Assembly (NCBI RefSeq): GCF_004101865.1
Contig: NZ_CP026118.1
Coordinates: forward strand, 3,179,001-3,243,000
DNA: 64,000 bases
Reading direction: 5' to 3'
Origin: Halobacillus litoralis
GTDB taxonomy: Bacteria; Bacillota; Bacilli; Bacillales; Halobacillaceae
Shown here piece by piece: positions 25,801-34,367 of the stretch. Within the stretch, counting starts at the first letter, position 1; every line of letters begins with the position of its first letter. The translations under genes were made by a program, and so were the position numbers. The notes beneath the pieces were generated by a model. That model was not told where the DNA came from, did not search any database, and worked only from the letters and a program-made list of their open reading frames with translations.

Positions 25801-27417
25801 TCATCGTTCCTCATGCCTGTTTCTTAATGTAATGAGATAAGAAAAAACAATCATAAGTACTGCTAATAAGCCCCCTATAATCAATGAGGTGCTTTGAAAG
25901 TTAAGGGTTAATAAATTGCTCGGCTTAATGATTTGTAAAGAAGCGGTTTTCGGTTCTACACGGAGCATTTTTTCATGATTGTCGTTAAGGGCAGGATAGC
26001 TTTGCTTTCCTTGATCATTAAGGTCCACCCACTCTAAATCAGATATGCTCAAAAGCTGGTCCAATAATTTTTCTAAGCCTTCAGGTCCGAGGTAAGGATG
26101 ATAAAAGACACTCATGACACTATCTCTATTCAACATTAAGTTTTCAGCACGTTCCATAATCTGGTCAATGGATGATTCATTACCTTCTTCGATGTATCGT
26201 AAGGTTTCTGGTATTAATTCCATTCCATTGATAAATGAGGGTTTGGTCAGGAAAGGGGCTTCTTTCATTACTTCCCAATTTTGGTCGCTGAGCTGAAGTT
26301 GACCGACATAAGTAGAAAAATGTTTCGAAACTTCCTTGTAACCACTATGTGACATCGTATAGTGGGGAGCTTCGAAAGCTTTTGGTTCTAGTCCGTTTTC
26401 ATGGAGTTCTTCTATCCCTTGTGAAATTCGTTGATTAATATACTGATCACTATCTTTTAGTAAAAAACTAGGGATAGCAGTATCTAAAAACTCGAATCCA
26501 TCGCCGGATTTCCCTTTTCCTGACTGATCGGTGTATCCATGTAATACAAGACTGCCGCCTTTTAGCTGTATCTTTTGCAGTAGTTCTACTAATGCAGGGG
26601 AATCAGAAAGTTTATATTCCTCTCCTGTAGCGGGGTTAAAGTAAACGGGGGTAACAGAGACCATGAAAGGTATTTCTCTAGTGATCAGGAGGTCCATGCA
26701 TTGTTCAAGCAAATCGACATCTGTAAGTGGATTCACATCTTCTAATCTTATAGCTGCAGGATGGGATTCTTTGTGTTCAATCTGTAAGATGTCATGTAAA
26801 ACTTCTCCAAGCAGGATGGAGTCATGAATAGCAAGCTCATGATCAGCGTAATAGTAATGTTTCTGGTCTTGTATAAAGAGTGGATACCTATTTTCGGCTC
26901 CTGTGGAAGCTATCCATTCTTTAGTCGTCTCACTCCCTTTAACATCTACTATTTGATGTGCAATTGGGAGACTTATTGCCTTATCATTTGAAGGTAAGAG
27001 CAATTCCTGAACTGTGGCCAGCCCATTTATTTTAACGAATTCAAAGCCTGTCAGCTGCTCATGATTTTTACCGAATACTATCTTTTCCCCTTCGAAACCA
27101 TTGATGAGTTTTGTAGATTTCTCTGGGAGGTCTTCTTCTGCTTCACCGAAATAAATGAGATGGGTAACATTTCTGACGTCCTTCTCAGATAACTCATTTG
27201 TACTTTTGAAGGCAAGGTTGGTTGTGAAATGACTGATCACCATATCCAGGCTTTGTAAATTCTCGCTCATTTCATTGGGAGGCCCAGGGTGGATGACCAG
27301 AACATTGGGAGGACTATCACTCCCTGCATTAACTTCGGACTCAAATGGGTGGCTGATTAGCATGAAAGAACATAAGGTGAAAATAGCGCTAAGGATTGTT
27401 AGTTTTCTGATAATCAT
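25801..27417 (-). CDS. ydaL: DUF2334 (YdaL-like) membrane-anchored protein, copy A
   Basis: About 538 residues. I chose ATG 27417 because AAGGAGGG stands at good distance and a signal peptide follows directly (MIIRKLTILSAIFTLCSFML); the open frame itself is longer. The layout is that of copy B: RLEDVNPLTDV, VLHGYTDQS, AFEAPHYTMS, VFYHPYLGPEG and a C-terminal helix (SLIIGGLLAVLMIVFSYLI). It differs in the loop after HGYT, being shorter there. First gene of the exopolysaccharide operon; a palindrome lies about 46 bases upstream. Tandem duplication of this gene type is unlike the single ydaL in B. subtilis. Confidence 0.85.
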   Translation of the reverse strand: MIIRKLTILSAIFTLCSFMLISHPFESEVNAGSDSPPNVLVIHPGPPNEMSENLQSLDMVISHFTTNLAFKSTNELSEKDVRNVTHLIYFGEAEEDLPEKSTKLINGFEGEKIVFGKNHEQLTGFEFVKINGLATVQELLLPSNDKAISLPIAHQIVDVKGSETTKEWIASTGAENRYPLFIQDQKHYYYADHELAIHDSILLGEVLHDILQIEHKESHPAAIRLEDVNPLTDVDLLEQCMDLLITREIPFMVSVTPVYFNPATGEEYKLSDSPALVELLQKIQLKGGSLVLHGYTDQSGKGKSGDGFEFLDTAIPSFLLKDSDQYINQRISQGIEELHENGLEPKAFEAPHYTMSHSGYKEVSKHFSTYVGQLQLSDQNWEVMKEAPFLTKPSFINGMELIPETLRYIEEGNESSIDQIMERAENLMLNRDSVMSVFYHPYLGPEGLEKLLDQLLSISDLEWVDLNDQGKQSYPALNDNHEKMLRVEPKTASLQIIKPSNLLTLNFQSTSLIIGGLLAVLMIVFSYLITLRNRHEER

Positions 27418-27462
27418 TTTCGCCCTCCTTAGTAAGATGAGTTCTTTAAAATACGTCATTAA

Positions 27463-27476
27463 TTCTTTATAAAGAA
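27463..27476. promoter_or_regulatory. Palindrome TTCTTTATAAAGAA before the exopolysaccharide operon
   Basis: Perfect 14-base palindrome, with a half site GTTCTTTA at 27441-27448. On the minus strand a possible -35 box (TTGTTT) lies upstream and a weak TATCGT 17 bases after it, so the site would fall at the start of transcription. Confidence 0.5.
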
Positions 27477-27640
27477 CGATACAGCACAGTAGCTTGAAAA
27501 ACAAGTAATATACCATCATAATTTAGAATATTATCGCAGATAGTGGAAGGAATAGGTAAAATACTGTGTATAAATTCATGAAAAGTGGAGGTTTATTATC
27601 TATTTCCAAGCCATTTCAATAGATTTTATAACAAATAGAA

Positions 27641-27669
27641 TTGTAATGGTGTGAGGTTCTTTATATAAT
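27641..27669 (+). promoter_or_regulatory. Promoter of the LCP gene
   Basis: TTGTAA, 17 bases, TATAAT. GTTCTTTATATAA overlaps the -10 box and resembles the palindromes of the divergent operon. Confidence 0.75.
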
Positions 27670-27708
27670 AGAAAAAGATTGTTAGAAAAAAATTGGAGTG
27701 AAGGATCG

Positions 27709-28650
27709 ATGAGTCGTTCAACAAAACATAAGAAGAAAAAAGGAAGCTTGTGGAAGATCCCCCTTCTCTTGCTCTCTCTCATATTGATATCAGGCGGCAT
27801 ATATGCCTACACCGTGTATAGCGGTGCGAAGAGTACAGTGGAAGACAAAATGCACCGGGAAGTAGCCTCGATCGATCATGAACTGACTGAGAAGAAGCGT
27901 AAAGAACAGGAGCCATTGAATATATTGCTTATGGGAGTGGATGAAAGAGATGGAGATCAGGGACGTTCGGATGCCTTGATGGTCCTCTCTGTAGATCCTA
28001 ACAACAATCGCAGCCAGATTGTAAGTATCCCGAGAGATACAAGGACCCAGATGGTCGGAGATTCCTCACAATCCGGCAACCTGGACAAGATTAATCACGC
28101 TTATGCCTTCGGTGGCACAGATATGGCGATTCAAACCGTCGAGAACTTCCTTGATGTGGATCTTGATTATTATGTGAGCATCAATATGGAAGGACTTGCT
28201 GAGATGGTAGATGCTGTCGGCGGCATCACCATCAATAATGATATCGACTGGGAGGGGAAAGACGGCTTCCATTACAAAAAAGGTGAACTCACTATGGATG
28301 GCGACGAAACCCTCGGCTACGTGCGGATGCGCTACGAAGACCCGAACGGAGATTTTGGACGTAATGAACGGCAACGAAAAGTCATTGAAGGAATTATCAA
28401 TAAAGGAGCCAATGTCGGTTCCATCAATAAAATCGGTAACGTAATGGATGTTCTCGGTAAAAATGTCACGACAAACATGGATTTCGGGACGATGCAGGAT
28501 CTGATGGTGAATTACCGGAGCGCAAGAGAGAATTTGACCACATATCAAATGACAGGAACCGGAACGAAGATCGGTGGCATCTACTACCTGAAAGTATCAG
28601 ATCAAGAGGTTCGCGATGTTCATGACATGATTTCAGAGTATAATTCATAA
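27709..28650 (+). CDS. LytR-CpsA-Psr (LCP) family cell-wall polymer ligase
   Basis: A 313-residue protein with a short basic cytoplasmic tail (SRSTKHKKKKGS), one membrane helix (WKIPLLLLSLILISGGIYAY) and an outer LCP domain. Family marks: NILLMGVDERDGDQGRSDALMV, IVSIPRDTRTQM (arginine that binds the lipid pyrophosphate), NLDKINHAYAFGG and DFGRNERQRKVI. LCP proteins move teichoic acids or capsular polymers from lipid carrier to peptidoglycan. Start ATG 27709 follows GGAGTGAAGG. It is divergent from the exopolysaccharide operon and may attach that polymer to the wall; this link is inferred from place and shared palindromes. Confidence 0.93.
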   Translation: MSRSTKHKKKKGSLWKIPLLLLSLILISGGIYAYTVYSGAKSTVEDKMHREVASIDHELTEKKRKEQEPLNILLMGVDERDGDQGRSDALMVLSVDPNNNRSQIVSIPRDTRTQMVGDSSQSGNLDKINHAYAFGGTDMAIQTVENFLDVDLDYYVSINMEGLAEMVDAVGGITINNDIDWEGKDGFHYKKGELTMDGDETLGYVRMRYEDPNGDFGRNERQRKVIEGIINKGANVGSINKIGNVMDVLGKNVTTNMDFGTMQDLMVNYRSARENLTTYQMTGTGTKIGGIYYLKVSDQEVRDVHDMISEYNS

Positions 28651-28653
28651 TCA

Positions 28654-28684
28654 AAAGGCCGTCTCTCAAGGAGGCGGCTTTTTG
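28654..28684 (+). terminator. Terminator after the LCP gene
   Basis: AAGGCCGTCTC / GAGGCGGCTT with T-run. Confidence 0.88.
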
Positions 28685-28799
28685 TCATTTCACAATTTGA
28701 ATCATACCAGCTTGTAAAACACCTTCCTCCACTTAATAATCCTTATTTCCTGAGGTATACCAAATTTCTGGAACGATTGAAAAGGGAGAGATACTTATT

Positions 28800-28836
28800 A
28801 AAAACCGTCCAAGGAATAGTCCTTGGACGGTTTTTC
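28800..28836. terminator. Bidirectional terminator, 16-bp stem
   Basis: AAAAACCGTCCAAGGA, loop ATAG, exact reverse complement. Ends gntP from the right. The gap 28685-28799 shows nothing else. Confidence 0.92.
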
Positions 28837-28845
28837 TATGGTGCA

Positions 28846-30204
28846 TCAAACGAAGATGAACCAGAGTACGGATGTCACGATGATTGCTGTCATCCCTTGA
28901 AGCAATGTACCCATTGTTTGAGCCTTATAGGCTTGCGTGATAGACATGCCGCTGAACTCTTTGACAACCCAGAAATAACTATCATTTACATGAGAAACGA
29001 CCATTGCACCTGCACCGACAGCCATGACGACAAGTGCTAATGGAACAGCCCCTTCAATACCGATTTGCGGCAACAGAGGAGCAATCAGTGTTGATGTAAT
29101 GACAATTGCCGCTGTTGATGATCCTTGAGCACTTTTCAAAGCTGCTGCGATTACGAAGGGTATGAAGATGAAGAGAGCCCCTACGGCAACTTCATTCTCT
29201 GCGATTCCTTTTATTAGGTCAGCAATACTAGTAGAGCTGATGACTGAACCGAACGCTCCACCTGCACCTGTAATCAATAGAATAGGAGCGGCTTCTTTGA
29301 TTCCGATTCCTACCCATTGAGTGAGTGTTTCTTCGTCGAATTTCGGTAATAATGCGAACGCGAATAACACACCGACCAAAAGCGCAACAACAGGTGAACC
29401 CAGGAATAAGAAAAAGGAGAAGACAGGTCCCTCCCAGCCAGCAAATGTGATGACTGAGCTGAAACCGATAAGCAAAATCGGGACAAGGATCGGTGCGAAT
29501 GATTTAGCAGCGGATGGCATGTCGCCGAAACTGCTCACGACTTCATCGTAATCATACACTTTATCGTCTTCGCTGCTTTCGACATGAATTTTTGTTCCAG
29601 CTTTGACAGCCCAAAGGTAACCGACTAAAATAGCTGGAATGGCAACGATGAAACCAAATAAGATGACCGTACCAAGATAGTTCTGTGCACCGATATTTCC
29701 TGCAGCTGCAATTGGACCGGGAGTAGGCGGGACGAGCGTGTGTGTTGCGAATAAACCTGTGGAAAGAGCGATGGCCATTGATGCTACTGTCACTTTCGTT
29801 TTGTTCGCAAGCGCTTTCTTTAATGATGATAAAATAACGTATCCTGAATCGCAGAATACGGGAATGCTGACAATACTTCCGATAGCACTCATTGCGAGCT
29901 GCGGGCGTTTTTCACCGACAATCCGGAGTACGACTTCAGCCATACGTAAGGCTGCTCCTGATTTTTCTAAAATGACTCCGATGATCGTTCCGAAAACAAT
30001 GACGAGACCGATTCCTCCCATCAATCCTCCGAAGCCGCCATTGACAGCTTCTACAACATCCGTAAGTGGCATACCAGCTAATATTCCGATAGCGAAGGCG
30101 GCTATCAATAACGATAGAAAGGGGTGAAGATTGAACTTCGCTGTTGCTACAATAACAAACAAAACACCTAAAACTATGATTAAAATAAGACCGAATCCAT
30201 CCAT
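28846..30204 (-). CDS. gntP: GntP-family permease (glycerate/gluconate:H+ symporter)
   Basis: A 452-residue carrier with 12 or more membrane helices, starting MDGFGLILIIVLGVLFVIVATAKF. GntP-family marks include NGGFGGLMGGIGLVIVFGTIIG, PPTPGPIAAAGNIG and AQGSSTAAIVITSTLIAPLLP. Members import gluconate or related sugar acids with protons. The gene follows glycerate kinase by 15 bases in one transcript under a CdaR-type regulator, so glycerate (or a precursor such as glucarate breakdown product) is the more likely substrate. AAGGAG precedes the ATG. Confidence 0.92.
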   Translation of the reverse strand: MDGFGLILIIVLGVLFVIVATAKFNLHPFLSLLIAAFAIGILAGMPLTDVVEAVNGGFGGLMGGIGLVIVFGTIIGVILEKSGAALRMAEVVLRIVGEKRPQLAMSAIGSIVSIPVFCDSGYVILSSLKKALANKTKVTVASMAIALSTGLFATHTLVPPTPGPIAAAGNIGAQNYLGTVILFGFIVAIPAILVGYLWAVKAGTKIHVESSEDDKVYDYDEVVSSFGDMPSAAKSFAPILVPILLIGFSSVITFAGWEGPVFSFFLFLGSPVVALLVGVLFAFALLPKFDEETLTQWVGIGIKEAAPILLITGAGGAFGSVISSTSIADLIKGIAENEVAVGALFIFIPFVIAAALKSAQGSSTAAIVITSTLIAPLLPQIGIEGAVPLALVVMAVGAGAMVVSHVNDSYFWVVKEFSGMSITQAYKAQTMGTLLQGMTAIIVTSVLWFIFV

Positions 30205-30219
30205 ACTTTCACTCCTTCA

Positions 30220-31338
30220 TTAGTAGAGGATCAAACGAGCAACTTGCTTCGTTGCCTGAAATAAATAATCTTCTGCATTTTCCAAGCATTCTTCTAACGA
30301 TTTGGGACCTGGAACGATGGAAAAACAACTGGTGAAAAGTTGATTCAATTGCTCAAATTCACCGTCTATGCCGCCTGATAATAATAGGGCAGGTTTTCCA
30401 TATTGTTGAGCTAATTCAGCTACATGTCCAGGAGCTTTTCCATACAGCGTCTGCTCATCACTTTGGCCTTCCCCCGTGATGACACAGTCAACATTCTGGA
30501 CGGCTTCACTTAGTTGAATGGCCTCAGCAACAAGTTTTGCTCCAGATTCGAGTTTTGCTCCGATAGCAAGAAAAGCGAAGCCGAGACCACCTGCCGCACC
30601 AGAACCTGGATAATCTATTAAACTTTGGCCGATCGCTTCCTCTATAAGTTTTCCATAGGTGTGTAAGGATTGGTCATAAGAGACGATCTGTTCTTTTGTT
30701 GCTCCTTTTTGATGGGCATAAATGTGACTGGCTCCCCACGGACCTGTCAAAGGATTGTCAACATCGGAAGCGATACGGATCGTAGTTTCTGCTAAACGTG
30801 GATCGATGGAAGATAAATCGATGTGTTCGATATTTGACACATCTATGCCGAATTTTCCAACTTGTTGGCCATTGTTATCAAGCGTCTTCATACCAAGAGC
30901 TTGTAACATACCAAGTCCACCATCGTTCGTAGAGCTGCCGCCAATGGCGATCATCAAGTCACGATGTCCACGGTCGAGCGCATGTTGAATAGCTTCGCCA
31001 ATTCCGTAGGTAGTCGTGTGGTCAGGATTCCTTTTACCTGGTGGGACAAGCGGTAAGCCAGCAATATTAGCTCCCTCGATGACAGCACGAGTTGCATCGA
31101 GGGCGAGATACCAGCTTTTAGATTTTTCCCCTAGAGGTCCCGTACAATCAAAAGTTACTTTCTCGTGCTCAGTGGCTTTTGCTAAAGCCTCAAGTGTTCC
31201 TTCCCCACCATCAGCCATCGGTTTTACGATCGCTTCCACTTGGGCATCGACCTCTTGAAAGGCTCGCCACATGATTTCTGAGACTCTTTTAGAGGAAAGA
31301 CTTCCTTTGAAGGAGTCGGGTGCAAATAAAATCCTCAT
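30220..31338 (-). CDS. glxK: Glycerate kinase (GlxK/GarK family)
   Basis: A 372-residue type-II glycerate 2-kinase fold. Diagnostic text: MRILFAPDSFKGSLSS at the start, KPMADGGEGTLEA near 40-52, GGSSTNDGGLGMLQALG near 136-152, and SGAAGGLGFAFLAIGA, ITGEGQSDEQTLYGKAP towards the end. It phosphorylates D-glycerate with ATP to 2-phosphoglycerate (GarK/GlxK type), feeding glycolysis. AAGGAGGG precedes the ATG. Between CdaR-like regulator and permease, so the three form an uptake and use unit. Confidence 0.95.
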   Translation of the reverse strand: MRILFAPDSFKGSLSSKRVSEIMWRAFQEVDAQVEAIVKPMADGGEGTLEALAKATEHEKVTFDCTGPLGEKSKSWYLALDATRAVIEGANIAGLPLVPPGKRNPDHTTTYGIGEAIQHALDRGHRDLMIAIGGSSTNDGGLGMLQALGMKTLDNNGQQVGKFGIDVSNIEHIDLSSIDPRLAETTIRIASDVDNPLTGPWGASHIYAHQKGATKEQIVSYDQSLHTYGKLIEEAIGQSLIDYPGSGAAGGLGFAFLAIGAKLESGAKLVAEAIQLSEAVQNVDCVITGEGQSDEQTLYGKAPGHVAELAQQYGKPALLLSGGIDGEFEQLNQLFTSCFSIVPGPKSLEECLENAEDYLFQATKQVARLILY

Positions 31339-31440
31339 TTTATGGTCCCTCCTTATTTTGTCTTACTTTTATTCAAACGAAAATCAAGAGATAAAACAAT
31401 TGATAACACGTACAAAAATTCATAATTATGTAAGCGCATT

Positions 31441-31458
31441 CTTGTGCAAATGCACAAG
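31441..31458. promoter_or_regulatory. Palindrome between cdaR and glxK
   Basis: CTTGTGCAAATGCACAAG, perfect seven-base arms around AAAT, directly after the cdaR stop codon and about 100 bases before the glxK start. On the minus strand its right arm could form part of a -35 box (TTGCAC). Candidate CdaR operator. Confidence 0.5.
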
Positions 31459-32511
31459 TCAATTGTTAATCAAAATACTTTGCAAGATGACGGCATCTTT
31501 GAATTTTCTTGGGTCAAGCCCGACTTTTTTACTTAATTGATCAAGGCGGTAAAGGAGTGTGTTGCGATGAATGTGGAGTTTTTCTGCAGTGCGGTTCATC
31601 TTCAAATCACATTCAAAATAGCAATGAAGAGTGTCTACATAGGGGCTTTCTATTTTCTTAAGGCGATGAGCGTATAGCTTTGTGACATCTTGGTATGTTT
31701 TTCCATCGATATGGTGCAGAAGCCGATCCATCTTCAGGAATTCACTGTAGACAGGTTTGCCTTTTTCTCCTGAGAGTTGTATAGCTTCCTGAGCCTGCTT
31801 AAATGAAGCGCGGATGCCGCGAATCGCATACCCGGGCTCTCCAATACCCATATAATCTCGGTCGGGACACGAGGGAAGGGAGTGATTGTAAGGCAATGGA
31901 ACAACGACCATGTTTTCCTGGTATGGCAATACGAATAGTGGCTCGATATTTTCTGCCTCTGCTATTTTACGAATGGACTCGGCCAATTCAAAGGGGGATT
32001 CTGTTTGAAAAAGAATGACTTGCCAAGTTTTCTTGATATCGATCTTTAATGTGTACTGCGCTTCTTTTTCTAACTCTACTACATCAATATCGTCTGGTTG
32101 AAGCAGTTGGTGCAGCCAATGGCTCCATTGCCTCTCTTGATAGAAGGCTTGCCTTTGGATGTACATTTGTTCTAAAGCTATTTCCACGGAACCTTGTGTC
32201 ATTCCAGCTGCTTGATAAACCTTGTCCGGTTCTCCAGTCAGCCCAACGACTCCTGCCAGCTCTCCACGGTGAAAAATTGGGAGGTTGACTCCAGGTTTAG
32301 TATTGGAAAAAAGCTCGGTATCTTTTGGGCTGATTTTTTGAGGCTCCAATGTTTTTATGACCTGTTGAGCGCCTCCATGTAATTGATCGATACGGGAGGT
32401 ATCTGTGCTGGCGACAATCTTTCCAAATGAATCCATCAGATTGATGGGGACATTTATGTATTTGGATAAGCGGTTAATTATTTCATGACCGAGCTGGGAA
32501 GTTAATTCCAT
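31459..32511 (-). CDS. cdaR: CdaR-family sugar-diacid/glycerate regulator
   Basis: A 350-residue activator. Residues 1-130 form the sugar-diacid recognition domain (ELTSQLGHEIINRLSKYINV ... GVVGLTGEPDKV), then a central part, and a C-terminal helix-turn-helix of the PucR/CdaR type (MNRTAEKLHIHRNTLLYRLD) near 305-325. In E. coli CdaR senses glycerate, glucarate or galactarate and switches on garK-type genes, which matches the glycerate kinase and permease downstream. AAAGGAG precedes the ATG. A palindrome follows the stop codon. Confidence 0.92.
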   Translation of the reverse strand: MELTSQLGHEIINRLSKYINVPINLMDSFGKIVASTDTSRIDQLHGGAQQVIKTLEPQKISPKDTELFSNTKPGVNLPIFHRGELAGVVGLTGEPDKVYQAAGMTQGSVEIALEQMYIQRQAFYQERQWSHWLHQLLQPDDIDVVELEKEAQYTLKIDIKKTWQVILFQTESPFELAESIRKIAEAENIEPLFVLPYQENMVVVPLPYNHSLPSCPDRDYMGIGEPGYAIRGIRASFKQAQEAIQLSGEKGKPVYSEFLKMDRLLHHIDGKTYQDVTKLYAHRLKKIESPYVDTLHCYFECDLKMNRTAEKLHIHRNTLLYRLDQLSKKVGLDPRKFKDAVILQSILINN

Positions 32512-32605
32512 GATGGGAGGCTCCTTTTATATTTTGCTTTATTTTACCCGAAGATGAAGATTGATGAAGGACAGAAACTATGGGTGAACATCAAATGGCA
32601 TCTAT

Positions 32606-32646
32606 CAAAAAAGGACAAGTTCTCAAATGGAAAACCTGTCCTTTTT
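32606..32646 (-). terminator. Terminator after the Lrp gene
   Basis: AAAAGGACA ... TGTCCTTTTT stem between the convergent ends; on the minus strand a T-run follows. Confidence 0.82.
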
Positions 32647-33112
32647 ATAGTTTCAAGCCGCTTCTGCTTTTGAATCTGCGCAATAATGTATGACTTTCGA
32701 CACGGGTGATGCCCTCAAGAGCGTACAGTTCATTGTTGATGAATGACTCCAGCTCTTTGAAATCCTTTACGAGGACGTGCATATGTAAAGTGCTCGGTCC
32801 TGTCATTTGGTAACAACTTGCCACATATGGATTGTTGGCAAGGTTTTCAGCGACTTCTACGAGTGAACGCGGTTCACAGTCAACTTCGAAAAATGCGGAG
32901 ACCTGTTTGCCCACTTTTTCACTGTTTACAACAGCTGTGAATTTTTCAATGACTCCACACTCGATTAATTGATTGACACGTGAACGGACAGCTACTCTGG
33001 ATAGGCCTAAGGTCTTGCCTATATCTGTATAAGAGAGACGCCCGTCCTCAATGAGCAGCTCAAGTATTTTCTTGTCTACATCATCTATTTTCAAGGTTGA
33101 ATCCTCTTGCAT
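32645..33112 (-). CDS. Lrp/AsnC-family regulator (YwrC/ChrS-like)
   Basis: A 155-residue regulator: helix-turn-helix at about 10-60 (DVDKKILELLIEDGRLSYTD ... LGLSRVAVRSRVNQLIE), then the RAM/SIWP ligand-binding domain that forms octamers. In B. subtilis an Lrp-type gene, ywrC (chrS), sits next to ywrD and the split chromate transporter ywrB-ywrA; the same three types occur in this region, with a peptide importer inserted. It diverges from dppB and is likely to control the genes to the right. GAGGCGGTG lies before the ATG. Confidence 0.88.
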   Translation of the reverse strand: MQEDSTLKIDDVDKKILELLIEDGRLSYTDIGKTLGLSRVAVRSRVNQLIECGVIEKFTAVVNSEKVGKQVSAFFEVDCEPRSLVEVAENLANNPYVASCYQMTGPSTLHMHVLVKDFKELESFINNELYALEGITRVESHTLLRRFKSRSGLKL

Positions 33113-33310
33113 TCCATCACCGCCTCAATTATTTCTGTAAGCCCTAAGAATTTTACCACTAAAATAGTCCCCTATCAAATATAGATCTCATAATTAATAG
33201 AAAAATTAAAAAATTTGCACTTTTTCCTGACTAAGGGTTTCAATTTTCTGAATATTACATTATACTCATTTACAAAGAAAAACGATTGTTAATTAAATTT
33301 ATGAATTTGA

Positions 33311-33339
33311 TTAACTTTCGAAATGTAAATGGTTATACT
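33311..33339 (+). promoter_or_regulatory. Promoter of the peptide importer operon
   Basis: TTAACT, 17 bases, TATACT. A second TTATACTCATTT lies at about 33260, 73 bases upstream. An inverted repeat TGAAACGCTTTCA follows at 33365-33377; it resembles a cre site but is one base short of the consensus spacing. Confidence 0.6.
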
Positions 33340-33407
33340 CATTTGTTTTTGGTGTTGGATTAAGATGAAACGCTTTCAAATGATTCCATTTGTTTAGGAG
33401 GGAAGAC

Positions 33408-34349
33408 ATGCTAGGTTTGATCGTTAAGCGTTTATTTCAGTTGGTCTTATTGTTATTTGGTATTTCATTTCTTGTATTCATGAGTATGCATTTAGCTCCA
33501 GGTGACCCAGCAACTATCATAGGCGGCCCGACAGCCACCGACTCTGATTTAGCGGCTATAAGGGCTGAATTAGGCTTGAATCAACCGGTGATGCTTCAAT
33601 TTTTCGATTACATACGAGGGGTTGTACAAGGAGATCTTGGTTATTCTTTTCAAAATAACCAATCCGTTTCAGAGGCGATTGTCACCCGCTTCCCGCAAAC
33701 ATTGAACCTGGCTGTAGCAAGTATGCTGGTAGCGATTTTGATTGGAGTTCCAGCTGGAATCATATCAGCCATTAAACAGAATTCCTGGTTTGATGTATCA
33801 AGTACAACTGTCGCTTTGGCGGGAATATCGATTCCGAACTTTTGGCTGGGGGCCATGTTGATTCTCATCTTCTCCGTAGAACTTCAGTGGTTACCAGTTG
33901 GCGGTCTCAGTGCTCCGTTTTGGACTATAGAAGGAATGAAGCAGTTGATTCTTCCGGCGATTACGCTGGGAACAGCATCAGCAGCCATGATTGCAAGAAT
34001 GAGCCGTTCAGCTATGTTGGAAGTCATTCGTGCCGACTATATAAGGACAGCGAGAGCGAAAGGGGTCAAGAAAAATACCGTTGTTTGGGTTCATGCCTTG
34101 AGAAATGCCATGATTCCCGTAATCACGGTGATTGGGTTGAACTTCGGTTTTCTTTTGGGAGGAACCATCATTACTGAACAAGTATTTGCGATCAACGGTG
34201 TGGGGCGATTAATGATCGATGCTATTGCTGCGCGGGACTTTCCGGTTGTCCAAGGGACTGTCCTTTTAGTCGCTACGCTGTTTGTTGTTGTCAATCTGTT
34301 AGTTGATATCATCTATGCTTTCGTTGATCCGAGAATCAGCTATGACTAA
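33408..34349 (+). CDS. dppB: Peptide/nickel-type ABC transporter permease DppB
   Basis: A 313-residue permease with about six helices; first helix at 10-30 (QLVLLLFGISFLVFMSMHLAPGDP). The MHLAPGDPA motif and the C-terminal DFPVVQGTVLLVATLFVVVNLLVDIIY are standard for DppB/OppB. I chose ATG 33408 because TAGGAGGGA is directly upstream. First of five genes, importing short peptides or similar solutes. Confidence 0.94.
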   Translation: MLGLIVKRLFQLVLLLFGISFLVFMSMHLAPGDPATIIGGPTATDSDLAAIRAELGLNQPVMLQFFDYIRGVVQGDLGYSFQNNQSVSEAIVTRFPQTLNLAVASMLVAILIGVPAGIISAIKQNSWFDVSSTTVALAGISIPNFWLGAMLILIFSVELQWLPVGGLSAPFWTIEGMKQLILPAITLGTASAAMIARMSRSAMLEVIRADYIRTARAKGVKKNTVVWVHALRNAMIPVITVIGLNFGFLLGGTIITEQVFAINGVGRLMIDAIAARDFPVVQGTVLLVATLFVVVNLLVDIIYAFVDPRISYD

Positions 34350-34367
34350 GGAGAGGAGGGGAAGATA

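Noticed and set aside
33365..33377. TGAAACGCTTTCA as a CcpA cre site before dppB
   Set aside because: It is an inverted repeat, but the spacing is one base short of the cre consensus; evidence too weak to call.
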